DNA of 53,959 bases from JBFHRB01 sp041591915 (lineage in GTDB: Bacteria; Actinomycetota; Nitriliruptoria; Nitriliruptorales; Nitriliruptoraceae): NCBI GenBank assembly GCA_041591915.1, contig JBFHRB010000001.1:1-53959 (forward strand). The letters run 5' to 3'. Both the position numbers and the translations under genes were made by a program. The notes under the pieces are model-generated. The model was not told the origin of the DNA. It saw only the letters and a program-made list of their open reading frames with translations, and made no database searches. Below, piece after piece: positions 15,515 to 24,341 of the stretch (positions within the stretch are counted from its first letter, which is position 1; the number at the start of each line of letters is the position of its first letter).

Positions 15515-17357
15515 ACCAGAACGTGCTCCCGGCCCCGGACCCCGACCCGACGCCGATCTCGCCCCCCATGGCCTCCACGAGCGCACGGCTGAGGTAGAGC
15601 CCGAGCCCCGTGCCGTCGGTGCCCTTCGCGTTGGGCCCTCGCTGGAAGCGGTCGAAGACGCGGGACAGGTCCCGCGGGGCGATCCCGTCGCCCTGGTCGC
15701 GCACCTCGACCCGCACGCGCCCGTCCTCGTGTCGGGCCGAGAGCGTGACGGGGGTGCCGCCGGGTGAGTACTTGATCGCGTTGGACACGAGGTTGGAGAC
15801 GACGAGCTCGATCCGTTCCCGGTCGCCCCGCGCGACCGGCAGGTCCTCGTCGACCTCGACGACCAGGTCGCGCTGGTCGTGGAACGTCCGGACGACGGCC
15901 CGGCAGACGTCGCCCACGTCGACCGGTTCCACACGGACGGGGACTCCGCGTCCGGCCTCGAGTGCGGAGTAGGCGAGGAAGCGCTGCACCAGGTACCGGA
16001 GCCGCGTCGTCTGCCGCAGCAGCGCCTCGCGCACGGCGGCGTCCTCCTCGTCGTCGGGATCGAAGTCGAGCGTGTCGAGGAGCCCGGCGATGACCGCGAT
16101 GGGAGTCTTCATCTCGTGGGACATGCCGGCGAGCAGCTCCTCGCGCGATCGCGCCGACTCCTCGGTCGCGATCTGGTCCGCGAGGCGGGCGTTCTCGAGG
16201 GCGGCGCTGGCGACCTGGGCGAGCTGCGCGAGGAGCACGTCGTCGGTCTCGGAGAACCGCTCGGTCGACGCCGAGCGCAGCCGGATCGAGCCGAGCAGCT
16301 CGCCGGTCCGGCCGACCATGGCAGCGGCGCGTTCGCGCGCGGGGTCGAGTTGGAGCTCGACGTAGTCCGCTGTCAGGGCCTCGGACTCGCGGGGCGCGAG
16401 CGAGACCTCGACCTCGTCGACGGGGAAGAGCCCGCCGGCCTCGTGCTCGATGAGGGCGACCACCTCGTCGTCGCGCAGGCGGGCATGCGCACGCGTCGCT
16501 GCCTGGACGAGCTGTCGGAGCCGCGCCGTGGTCGACTCCATGGCCCGGGCCTGCTGGAAGGCCGTGTCCTCGTGGGTGTTCAGGAGCTGTTCCAGTGCCG
16601 TGACACGCTCGGCCAGCGCCGTGCGTTCGTCGACCTGGTTGTCCGCGAGGATGTGCGGCAGCAGCCCGACACGCAGGCTCAGCGAGATCGTGCGGAAGCG
16701 GTCCGCGACCGGACGCCGGACGGGTTGCCGTGTGAACATGATCGCGGCGAGCAGGTCCCCGGTGACGAGCAGGCCACCGAAGCCGAGGACGCTCGCGATC
16801 CCGTAGCGCTCGACGAACTCCGCCTGCGCGGGGACGAACGGGCTGCCCGCGGCGTCCTCCACGTGGAAGACGTTGTAGGTCCGCTCGCTCGCATCGACCA
16901 GCACGTCCTCCGCGGGATCGACGACCGTCGCGATGTCGAGCCCCAGCTGGGAGATGAGGCGCGCGATCATCGGTGAGCGCTCGACCGCCTCCGTGCTCAC
17001 GAGCGGGAGCGCGAGGTGGCCGCGGGACCGCTCGGGGTCGTTCCAGTCGGGCTCGATCCCGCGCGTCGCCATCAGCCGGAGGCAACGCCGGCCCGTCAGG
17101 TCCTCGTCCGGGGCCAGCGCGGCCGCGAAGTCCTGGAGGTCCGGCGGGAGCTGCTCGAACGGTGTCGTCCGGAACACGCGGACGAGCGCGCACGCGCGAT
17201 CACCGGCGCGATCGCGCAGCGAGTCGTGGAGGAGGTCGACCACCTCTCGGCAGGCGTCCGCGAGGTCCGTGGCATCCGTCGTGGCGGCTCGCAGCCGCCC
17301 GCCGAGGTCGACCATGTCGCTCAGCGAGAAGGCGGTCAGCTCGTACGTCGCCCCCAC
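15486..17357 (-). CDS. Cytosolic sensor histidine kinase with GAF domain(s)
   Basis: 623 residues with no signal peptide or clear membrane helix. The N-terminal 400 residues look like two GAF-type sensory modules joined by a coiled coil (around RTALAERVTALEQLL). Then come the dimerisation/phospho-acceptor helix with His in MSHEMKTPIAV, the N box NLVSNAIKYS, G1 DQGDGI and G2 GTGLGLYLS. It should autophosphorylate in response to an intracellular cue. No response regulator is adjacent, so it is an orphan here. The GTG has GGAGGG upstream. Its end overlaps the convergent HD gene. Confidence 0.9.
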   Translation of the reverse strand: MGATYELTAFSLSDMVDLGGRLRAATTDATDLADACREVVDLLHDSLRDRAGDRACALVRVFRTTPFEQLPPDLQDFAAALAPDEDLTGRRCLRLMATRGIEPDWNDPERSRGHLALPLVSTEAVERSPMIARLISQLGLDIATVVDPAEDVLVDASERTYNVFHVEDAAGSPFVPAQAEFVERYGIASVLGFGGLLVTGDLLAAIMFTRQPVRRPVADRFRTISLSLRVGLLPHILADNQVDERTALAERVTALEQLLNTHEDTAFQQARAMESTTARLRQLVQAATRAHARLRDDEVVALIEHEAGGLFPVDEVEVSLAPRESEALTADYVELQLDPARERAAAMVGRTGELLGSIRLRSASTERFSETDDVLLAQLAQVASAALENARLADQIATEESARSREELLAGMSHEMKTPIAVIAGLLDTLDFDPDDEEDAAVREALLRQTTRLRYLVQRFLAYSALEAGRGVPVRVEPVDVGDVCRAVVRTFHDQRDLVVEVDEDLPVARGDRERIELVVSNLVSNAIKYSPGGTPVTLSARHEDGRVRVEVRDQGDGIAPRDLSRVFDRFQRGPNAKGTDGTGLGLYLSRALVEAMGGEIGVGSGSGAGSTFWFSLPPLRLD

Positions 17358-17377
17358 GGATCCCTCCGCGCCGGACG

Positions 17378-18481
17378 CTAGCCGCGCCTCGCCCGCTCGA
17401 TGCTCGCCCCGGTCGCGACGAGGCGCTCCTCGCTGCCACGCGGCCCGATCAGCTGCAGGCTGGTCCGTCGGTCGTCCGTGACCGGCAACGACAGGGCCGG
17501 GACGCGCCCGAGGTTGACGGGGATCGTCAGCAGGCTCAGGTTCAGCTCCGCGAGGGCGAGGTCGCCGTCGAGACGCGGGATGTCGACGGGGATGGTCGGT
17601 GTCGCGATCGCGTCCACCTGCCCGAAGGCCTCCTCGAGCTCAGCCACCCACGCGCGGCGTGTCTCTCGCGCGGCGTCCAGTTGCTCCTCGGTCACGTGGT
17701 CCGCGCCGGCGAGCCGCTGGCGGACCTCCTCGCTCAGCCCCTCGCGCTCCAGCAGGTGGCCGGCGACCTCGCGCGACTCGACCAGCAGCAGCGTGGCCCC
17801 GGCCTCCCACGCGGCCTGCCACAGCGGGAGCTCGATCGGGACGACCTCGATGCCCGTCGCCGCAAGGGCCTCGTCGACCGCCTGGTCGATGTGTGCCGCG
17901 GTGAGCGGGTGGCGGAAGCGGCCGATCCGTCGGGCGGGCTCGCCGCGGGCGAAGTCCGGCTCGATCAGCTGCATGCAGCGTTCGACCCCGTCGACGTCCG
18001 CGGCCATGGGGCCGACGGAGTCGAGGGTCGTGGTGAGCGCCTTGACGCCGTCGAGCGGCACACGTCCGAACGTCGTCTTGAGCCCGACGATGCCGCAGCA
18101 CGCCGCCGGGATGCGGATCGAGCCGGCGGTGTCCGAGCCGTAGGCGACGTCCGCGTCGCCGGCACCGACCGCGGCGGCCGAGCCCCCGGACGAGCCGCCC
18201 GGCACGAGCGCGGGATCGAGCGGGTTGACCGGCGTGCCGAACGCCTCGTTGATCCCGGTCGCGCCGAAGCCGAGCTCGTGCAGGTTCGTCTTGCCCACGA
18301 TCCGCGCACCCTGGGCCAGGGCGGTCGCCACGACGCTCGCGTGCGCCGGGGCCGGGACGGCGTGGTCGGCGATCGCGCGGCTGGCGCAGGTCGTCGGCAC
18401 GCCCTCGATGTCGATGAGGTCCTTGACCGCGAGACGGAGGGGGCCGTCGCCGAGGTCGAGTCGGGTGATGAAGGTGGACAC
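17378..18481 (-). CDS. Amidase signature family hydrolase
   Basis: 367 residues. The Ser-cisSer-Lys triad is K20 (LAVKDLID), S97 (PGGSSGGSA) and S121 (DTAGSIRIP). The spacings of 77 and 24 are close to those of fatty-acid amide hydrolase (75 and 24). It is shorter than most family members (about 450-500), mainly because it starts only 19 residues before the catalytic Lys. It hydrolyses an amide or ester of unknown identity. It is last in an ACAD-hydratase-CoA-transferase-amidase operon. Confidence 0.87.
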   Translation of the reverse strand: MSTFITRLDLGDGPLRLAVKDLIDIEGVPTTCASRAIADHAVPAPAHASVVATALAQGARIVGKTNLHELGFGATGINEAFGTPVNPLDPALVPGGSSGGSAAAVGAGDADVAYGSDTAGSIRIPAACCGIVGLKTTFGRVPLDGVKALTTTLDSVGPMAADVDGVERCMQLIEPDFARGEPARRIGRFRHPLTAAHIDQAVDEALAATGIEVVPIELPLWQAAWEAGATLLLVESREVAGHLLEREGLSEEVRQRLAGADHVTEEQLDAARETRRAWVAELEEAFGQVDAIATPTIPVDIPRLDGDLALAELNLSLLTIPVNLGRVPALSLPVTDDRRTSLQLIGPRGSEERLVATGASIERARRG

Positions 18482-18514
18482 GTTCCGGGCCTGTCGTCGT
18501 GGTGGTCTCGGGAG

Positions 18515-19708
18515 TCAGATCGTGCCAGCGGCGAGGGCGGCATCGAACTCGGCTCGATCGAGCCCGACGAGGTCGCGCCAGACCGCCGCATTGTCCGCTC
18601 CGAGCTCGGGCGCGCCCCGGGGCGGTGGTGGGCGCCGCCCGTCGAAGCGCGGGTAGGGGGCCTGCTGGGCGATGGGCCCGGCGACCGGGTCGTCGACGAT
18701 GACGCGGTCGCCGCGTGCCGTCATGTGCTCGTCGTCGGCGATGTCCGAAGCCGTGTAGGCCCGGCCGACGGGGACGTTGTTGTCCACGCAGCGGCGCTCG
18801 ACCTCGTCGGCTTCCAGGGCCGCGCACCACTCCGCGACCATGCCGTGGAGCTCGTCGGTGTTGGCGACGCGGTCGTCGAGCGTGGCGAAGCGTTCGTCCG
18901 CGACGAGGTCGGGGCGCTGCATGGCGTCGCACAGGCGCGAGAAGTTCATGTCCGATCCGGCGGCGATCGCGACGTACTCACCGTCCGCGCACGCGAAGTT
19001 GTCCATGGGTGCGGAGGTCGGGATGCGGTTGCCGTGGCGGCCGCGGACGAGACCGAGGCGGTCGTGGCCGGCGATCGTCCATTCGAGGATGCGCAGGATC
19101 GACCCGTACAGCGGGGCGTCGATGACCCGGCCATGTCCGGTGCCGGCCACGTCACGCTCGTACAGGGCCGCCACGGTCGCCTCGGCGGCGAACACGCCGG
19201 TGAGGTAGTCCGACAGCGTGACCCCCGGGCGCACGGGTGGCCGCTCGGGCTCACCGGTGAGGTGGAGCAGTCCCCCCATCGCGATGCCGACGCGGTCGAG
19301 GCCGGGGCGGTCGCGGTAGGGGCCGTCCTGGCCGAACGCGGAGATGCGCGTGACGACCAGGCGGTCCGGCAGGTCGTCCGGGCCGATGTTCCACCGCTCG
19401 AGCGTGCCGGGCCGGAAGTTCTCGACGACCACGTCGGCGTGCTCGGCGAGCCGCCGGAAGAGGGCCTGGCCCGCCGGGGTCCGGAGGTTGCACGTGACGC
19501 TCTGCCGGCCGCGGCCCTCGACGGCCCACCACAGCGAGTAGCCGTCGTCGAAGGGCCCGATGCCCCGCATGAAGTCGCCGCGACCCGGATCCTCGACCTT
19601 GATGACCTCCGCGCCCTGCTCGCCGAGGATCCCGGCGCAGAACGGCGCAGAGATGCGCGTGCCGAGGTCGAGCACGCGCAGGCCGGCGAGCGGCTGCGGG
19701 GCGCTCAC
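18515..19708 (-). CDS. Class III CoA-transferase (CaiB/BaiF family)
   Basis: 397 residues. It moves CoA between carboxylic acids through an enzyme-bound anhydride. D167 in GVTLSDYLTG corresponds to the nucleophilic Asp of formyl-CoA transferase. LRVLDLGTRISAPFC, VENFRPGTLERW and ISAFGQDGPY are family motifs. Its start overlaps the stop of the enoyl-CoA hydratase, and the amidase begins 33 nt downstream. It probably activates an acid using a pathway acyl-CoA as donor. Confidence 0.9.
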   Translation of the reverse strand: MSAPQPLAGLRVLDLGTRISAPFCAGILGEQGAEVIKVEDPGRGDFMRGIGPFDDGYSLWWAVEGRGRQSVTCNLRTPAGQALFRRLAEHADVVVENFRPGTLERWNIGPDDLPDRLVVTRISAFGQDGPYRDRPGLDRVGIAMGGLLHLTGEPERPPVRPGVTLSDYLTGVFAAEATVAALYERDVAGTGHGRVIDAPLYGSILRILEWTIAGHDRLGLVRGRHGNRIPTSAPMDNFACADGEYVAIAAGSDMNFSRLCDAMQRPDLVADERFATLDDRVANTDELHGMVAEWCAALEADEVERRCVDNNVPVGRAYTASDIADDEHMTARGDRVIVDDPVAGPIAQQAPYPRFDGRRPPPPRGAPELGADNAAVWRDLVGLDRAEFDAALAAGTI

Positions 19709-20571
19709 GCGTCCTCGTCGGACGCGTCAGCGTCGGCCGGCGCACCCCGGTCGCGCGCCTCGAACACCTCGCGCATCGAGGACTTCTTCCGGCGCTCCTC
19801 GAACAGGCCGAGGGCGGTCTCGGTGTTGGACGTGAACTGGTGGATCATGAAGTGGTTGCGCCAGGCCGCGCGCAGGCCCATCAGGTCCTGCGCGTCGTTG
19901 ATCGAGCGCTTCACCATCTGCGCGGTGATCGGCGGGACCTTGCTGATCTGGTCGGCGAGGTCGGCCGTGGCCTTCTCGAGGTCTGCGCGGGCGACGACGC
20001 GGTTGACCAGCCCGAGCCGCCACGCCTCCTGGGCGTCGATCGTCTCGCCCGTGAGCAGGAACTCCTTGGCCTTGCGGAACCCGAGCTCGTAGGGCTCGAC
20101 GAGGAGCTCGACGCCGGCCCCGCTCATCCGCAGGACTGGGTTGCTGAAGAAGGCGTCGTCCGCGGCCACGATCAGGTCGCACATGCACGCGAGCATGAGC
20201 CCGGCGGCCACGCACGCCCCCTGCACCTGGGCGATCGTCGGCTTGCGGAACTCCCGGAGCCGCAGCGACGGGTCGTAGTACATGACCTCCTCGTGGAGGA
20301 GCTTGCCCTCCGCGGTGGCACGCATCCGGCGCCAGTCGTCGGCCTCGTCGGGGTCGAGGATGCCCTTGAGGTCGTGGCCGGCGTTGAAGTGCTCGCCCGC
20401 GCCGGCGAGGACGACGACGCGGACCTCGTCGTCCGCGTCGAGCTCGACGAGGGCCGCGTCGATGTCCTCGATCAGCTCGGTGCCGAGCGCGTTGCGGCGG
20501 TCGGGGCGGTTCATGGTCATCGTCGCGACCGGCCCGCGGCGGGTCACCTCGAGCCATCGGTACTCGCTCAT
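19705..20571 (-). CDS. Enoyl-CoA hydratase/isomerase family protein
   Basis: A 288-residue crotonase. GEHFNAGHDLKG forms the first oxyanion-hole strand and QGACVAAGLMLACMCDL the second. RMSGAGVELL occupies the region of the first catalytic Glu. The second catalytic Glu position should be checked by alignment. It adds water to, or isomerises, a 2-enoyl-CoA. It lies between an ACAD (34 nt upstream) and a CoA-transferase (overlapping). The C-terminal Lys/Arg-rich extension is longer than usual. Confidence 0.88.
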   Translation of the reverse strand: MSEYRWLEVTRRGPVATMTMNRPDRRNALGTELIEDIDAALVELDADDEVRVVVLAGAGEHFNAGHDLKGILDPDEADDWRRMRATAEGKLLHEEVMYYDPSLRLREFRKPTIAQVQGACVAAGLMLACMCDLIVAADDAFFSNPVLRMSGAGVELLVEPYELGFRKAKEFLLTGETIDAQEAWRLGLVNRVVARADLEKATADLADQISKVPPITAQMVKRSINDAQDLMGLRAAWRNHFMIHQFTSNTETALGLFEERRKKSSMREVFEARDRGAPADADASDEDA

Positions 20572-20605
20572 CCCGTCCCCTCCGTGCCGGTGGCCGGCGA
20601 TCGCC

Positions 20606-21790
20606 TCACGAGCGTGGCAGCCCGAGGATGCGCTCACCGATGACGTTGCGCTGGATCTCGCTGGTCCCGGCGAAGATCGTCGCCGCCAGGTAGTACAGCC
20701 ACGACCGCTGCAGGCGGCCGTCGCCGGGGTTGCCGGGCGCACCCTGCCAGAGCGGCGCGGCCGGGCCGAGCACCTCCATGAGCGTGCGGTGCAGGTCCTG
20801 GCTCCGCTCGGACCAGTAGAGCTTGAGGAGCGACCCCTCCGGCCCCGGGTCCTCGCCCTTCTCCAGCCGCGACAGCGTCCGCCAGTTGTGGAGCTGGAAG
20901 ACGCGGATGTCGGCGTAGGCCTGGGCGAGGCGCTGCTCGATGCGCGGGTCGTCGATGCGGCCGCTCTCGAGCGCGAGGCGGAGGAGCTCCTCGACGAGCT
21001 GGAGGTGCTTGACGAGCTGGCGCGGGCTCGTGCCGCGCTCGTGGGAGAGGGTCGACCGCGTGACCTGCCACCCGCGATCGACCTCGCCGATCAGCTGGTC
21101 GTCCGGCACGAAGGCGCCGTCGAGGACGACCTCGTTGAACTCGGCCTCCCCGGTGAGCTGGATCAGCGGGCGGATCTCGACCTCGGGCTGGTGCATGTCG
21201 ACGACGAGGTAGGTGATGCCACGGTGCTTGGGCGCGTCGGGGTTCGTCCGCGCGAGGCACAGCCCCCAGTCCGCGAACTGGGCGTAGCTGGTCCAGACCT
21301 TGCGTCCGGTCAGGCGCCAACCACCCTCCACGCGCTCCGCGCGAGTCGCGAGCCCCGCGAGGTCGCTGCCGGCCTCGGGCTCGCTGAAGAGCTGACACCA
21401 GAAGTGCGACGCATCGAGGATGTGCGGCAGCCACCGCTCCTTCTGAGCGGGCGTGCCGTGCGCGAGCAGTGTCGGCCCCGCGAGGTTCACGCCGATACGG
21501 CCCAGGAGCTCCGGCGCACCGGCCCGCGCCAGTTCCTCCTGCACGATGTAGTGCTCGGCCGGCCCGGTGCCGCGTCCGCCGTACGCCTGCGGCCAGGCGA
21601 CCGCCACCCAGCGGCCGGCAGCGAGGCGCTCCTGCCAGACGCGCAGGTAGGCGACCTCGTCGGCCAGGTCGTCGAAGTGCGGGTGCTCCGCGCGACCGTC
21701 CGGCCCCACCTCCCAGGTCCGGTTCTCGGCGAGCCACGCGCGCAGCTCGTCGCGGAAGGCGAGCTGGTCGGCGGTCCAGGCGAGGTCCAT
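20606..21790 (-). CDS. Acyl-CoA dehydrogenase, large-subunit FadE type
   Basis: 394 residues with FSEPEAGSDLAGL, KVWTSYAQFADWG, FNEVVLDGAFVPDD and FAGTSEIQRNVIGERILGLP. The usual C-terminal catalytic Glu is replaced by Ala. The ATG lies exactly 7 nt after a TAGCAT -10, so the mRNA is probably leaderless. It heads a four-gene operon and is divergent from the small ACAD at 21843 across a shared operator, which suggests an alpha2beta2 partner. Confidence 0.9.
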   Translation of the reverse strand: MDLAWTADQLAFRDELRAWLAENRTWEVGPDGRAEHPHFDDLADEVAYLRVWQERLAAGRWVAVAWPQAYGGRGTGPAEHYIVQEELARAGAPELLGRIGVNLAGPTLLAHGTPAQKERWLPHILDASHFWCQLFSEPEAGSDLAGLATRAERVEGGWRLTGRKVWTSYAQFADWGLCLARTNPDAPKHRGITYLVVDMHQPEVEIRPLIQLTGEAEFNEVVLDGAFVPDDQLIGEVDRGWQVTRSTLSHERGTSPRQLVKHLQLVEELLRLALESGRIDDPRIEQRLAQAYADIRVFQLHNWRTLSRLEKGEDPGPEGSLLKLYWSERSQDLHRTLMEVLGPAAPLWQGAPGNPGDGRLQRSWLYYLAATIFAGTSEIQRNVIGERILGLPRS

Positions 21791-21797
21791 GGCGGTG

Positions 21798-21803
21798 ATG
21801 CTA
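21798..21803 (-). promoter_or_regulatory. -10 box TAGCAT of a leaderless promoter (ACAD 20606-21790)
   Basis: Read on the minus strand, TAGCAT is followed by 7 nt and then the ATG at 21790, the geometry of actinobacterial leaderless transcripts. No ribosome-binding site is present. Confidence 0.7.
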
Positions 21804-21805
21804 GG

Positions 21806-21819
21806 TGACGCGCGTGTCA
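21806..21819. promoter_or_regulatory. Operator palindrome TGACGCGCGTGTCA in a divergent promoter
   Basis: A single site, followed by GGG, sits between two facing leaderless promoters and would cover the -35/spacer region of both. One repressor dimer could silence both ACAD operons. Confidence 0.78.
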
Positions 21820-21829
21820 GGGTCGTCGC

Positions 21830-21835
21830 TAGGCT
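21830..21835 (+). promoter_or_regulatory. -10 box TAGGCT of a leaderless promoter (ACAD 21843-22853)
   Basis: TAGGCT is followed by 7 nt and the ATG at 21843. No Shine-Dalgarno sequence is present. Confidence 0.7.
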
Positions 21836-21842
21836 CGCTCGC

Positions 21843-22853
21843 ATGGACTTCGAGCTCTCCGCGGACCAGCGGGCACTGCGCGAGGCGGCGGCACGGCTGC
21901 TCGCCGACCGGGCCTCGCCCGAGCGCGTGCGCGCCATCGTCGATGCCGGGTCCGGGTTCGACGAGGAGCTCACCAAGCACGTCGTCGAGCAGGGCTGGCT
22001 CGCGCTCGACCTCCCCGAGGCCGAGGGTGGCATCGGCCTGGGCTTCGTCGAGCCCTGCGTGCTGGCCGAGCAGGTCGGCCGCCACGTCGCGCCGGTGCCC
22101 TTCGTCTCCAACGTGCTCGCGATCGAGGCGGCGCGGATCGCCGGGCGCGGGGACTGGGTCGAGCGGCTCGTGTCGGGTGTCGCGCGGGGCGCGGTGGCCT
22201 GGGGCGACGGGGTCGTGGCCGACCTGCCCGTCGCGGACCTGCTGGTGATGGTGGGCGAGCACCAGGTGATGGGTGCCGAGCTCACCGCACCGATCGAGGC
22301 CGTGCCCGTGATGGACGTCACCCGCGCGGTCGCGCGGATGCCGTCCGTCCTGCCGGACGTGTCCGTGCTCGGCGACGGCTCGGCCGCCTCTCGCCTCCTC
22401 GACCGGGGCGCGACGCTGCTGGCCTGCGAGCTCCTCGGCGCGAGCGAGCGGATGCTCGAGGTGGCGACCGAGTACGCGAAGATCCGCGAGCAGTTCGGCA
22501 AGCCGATCGGGTCGTTCCAGGCGGTCAAGCACCGACTCGCCGATGCGCTCGTCGACGTCGAGGGGATGCGCTCGGCGGCCTACTACGCGGCGTGGGCCGT
22601 CTCGGTCGACGCCGACGACGCCCCGCTGGCCGCCTCCACCGCGAAGGCCTGGTGCTCCGATGCGGCCGACCGTGTGATGCGCGCGGCGCTGCAGGTCCAC
22701 GGTGGCATCGGCTTCACGTGGGAGCACGACCTGCACCTCTACCTCAAGCGGGCGCAGCTCAGCGGGGTGCTGTTCGGCGACGCGGTGTTCCACCGCCGCC
22801 GCATCACTCGCCTGCTCCGGGAGCGTGTCGAGGCCGGCGCCGACCTCTGGTGA
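21843..22853 (+). CDS. Acyl-CoA dehydrogenase, small-subunit FadE type
   Basis: 336 residues. DFELSADQRALREAAARLLA at the N-terminus, REQFGKPIGSFQAVKHRLAD and HGGIGFTWEHDLHLYLKRA are as in the 7253-8350 protein. The shorter chain and reduced central beta domain are typical of the small partner of heteromeric ACADs. It is a single-gene unit with a predicted leaderless mRNA, paired divergently with the larger ACAD. Its stop is 5 bp from the stop of the convergent ligase. Confidence 0.88.
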   Translation: MDFELSADQRALREAAARLLADRASPERVRAIVDAGSGFDEELTKHVVEQGWLALDLPEAEGGIGLGFVEPCVLAEQVGRHVAPVPFVSNVLAIEAARIAGRGDWVERLVSGVARGAVAWGDGVVADLPVADLLVMVGEHQVMGAELTAPIEAVPVMDVTRAVARMPSVLPDVSVLGDGSAASRLLDRGATLLACELLGASERMLEVATEYAKIREQFGKPIGSFQAVKHRLADALVDVEGMRSAAYYAAWAVSVDADDAPLAASTAKAWCSDAADRVMRAALQVHGGIGFTWEHDLHLYLKRAQLSGVLFGDAVFHRRRITRLLRERVEAGADLW

Positions 22854-22858
22854 GCTGG

Positions 22859-24301
22859 TCAGTCCGCCGCGGCCGCCGCGAGCGCGGCAACGGCGCGGCG
22901 GTCGGGCTTGCCGGCGTCGAGTCGAGGGACCGCGTCGACCGCGACGACGACCTCGGGGGTGGCGAAGCGTGCGACGCCGTGTGACTCGCAGGCCGTGGTG
23001 ACGTCGGCCAGCGCGGGCCGGGCATCCGCCTCGACCACCAGCGCGACGCGCTGGCCCAGCCGCTGGTCGGGGACGCCGACGACGACGGCGAGTCGGACGC
23101 CCGGCAACGTCGCGCAGGCGGCCTCGACCTCGGCGGGGGCGATGTTCTCGCCACCCCGGATGATCGTGTCGTCCGCGCGCCCGACGACGGTGAGCCAGCC
23201 GTCCTCGAGGCGGCCGAGGTCGCCGGTGTGGAACCAGCCGTCGCGCAGCGCCGACGCGGTTGCCTCCGGGTCGTCGTAGCCGAGGAAGAGCTCGGGGCCG
23301 CGGACGACGATCTCGCCGACCTCGCCGTCCGGGAGGTCGGTGCTGGTCGCGGGGTCGGCGATGCGGAGCTCGACGCCGGCCGTGGGGCGGCCGTCCGTCG
23401 CGCGCGTCCGCGCCGGGTCGTCGCCGACGTGGCCGGTCGTGACGGTCGGGGCCTCGGTCGAGCCGTAGGTGCGCTTCACGTCCGCCCCGAGCCGATCGCG
23501 GGCGCGGTCGACGAAGCCCGGCGTGACGCCGGCGCCGCCGGACGACACCAGCCGCAGCGACTCCACGCGGGTGGGGGAGAAGGACGGGGTGTTCCAGAGG
23601 TCGACGAAGAACGTGGGCGGCCCGATCATGAACGTGACCCCGTGCTGCTCGATGAGGTCGAGCGCCGAGTCGGCGTCCCAGCGGCCCATCAGCACGGTCG
23701 TCATCCCGGCCGCGCCCGGCAGCAGCACGCCGTTGAGGAGCCCGGAGATGTGCGCGAGCGGCGCGGGCATCAGCACGACGTCGTCGGAGGCCAGCCCGTG
23801 CGCGCCGGCCATCGTCTCGGCCTTGTGCCGCAGCCCGCCGTGGCCGTGGCGGACGAGCTTCGGCGTCCCCGTCGAGCCTGACGTGGCCAGCAGCACGGCG
23901 ACCTCCGGGTCGGCCGGTTGCTGGAGCACATCGCCCATCCCCACCAGTGTCGTGATCGGGTCGCCGGGACCGCCGACGTGGATGGCGCCATCGGGGTGGT
24001 CGCGTGCGGCGCTCAGGACGACCGCGGGGCGTGCACGCTCCAGGACGGCGCCACGTCGGGCGGCGCCGCCCCTGGGGTGCAGCGGCAGCGCCGTGAACCC
24101 GCCCTGCCAGCAGGCATGGAAGAGCGCGACCCCCTCCCAGATGTTGGGCAGCTCGAACGCGACCGCGTCGCCGGGTGACGCCCCGAGGCCGCCGAGGCCC
24201 GCAGCGATCGAGCGTGCCCGGTCGAGGAGCTCGTCCGGCTCGAGCACCCGCTCACCGTCGATGACACGCGGCGGTGACAGGTCGTGGAGCGAGTCGCTCA
24301 C
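22859..24301 (-). CDS. AMP-dependent acyl-CoA synthetase
   Basis: 480 residues. LLATSGSTGTPKLV P-loop, YGSTEAPTV, GWFHTGDLGRLEDG, hinge GRADDTIIRGGEN and catalytic Lys in LDAGKPDRRA. It is slightly short at the N-terminus compared with FadD. The GTG has GGAGAGAC upstream and lies 40 nt after the ACAD stop, forming an ACAD-ligase operon behind the operator at 25576. Acid substrate unknown. Confidence 0.88.
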   Translation of the reverse strand: MSDSLHDLSPPRVIDGERVLEPDELLDRARSIAAGLGGLGASPGDAVAFELPNIWEGVALFHACWQGGFTALPLHPRGGAARRGAVLERARPAVVLSAARDHPDGAIHVGGPGDPITTLVGMGDVLQQPADPEVAVLLATSGSTGTPKLVRHGHGGLRHKAETMAGAHGLASDDVVLMPAPLAHISGLLNGVLLPGAAGMTTVLMGRWDADSALDLIEQHGVTFMIGPPTFFVDLWNTPSFSPTRVESLRLVSSGGAGVTPGFVDRARDRLGADVKRTYGSTEAPTVTTGHVGDDPARTRATDGRPTAGVELRIADPATSTDLPDGEVGEIVVRGPELFLGYDDPEATASALRDGWFHTGDLGRLEDGWLTVVGRADDTIIRGGENIAPAEVEAACATLPGVRLAVVVGVPDQRLGQRVALVVEADARPALADVTTACESHGVARFATPEVVVAVDAVPRLDAGKPDRRAVAALAAAAAD

Positions 24302-24341
24302 GGGCGTCTCTCCGACGCCTGGTCGACCGCGCGAGGACGCC

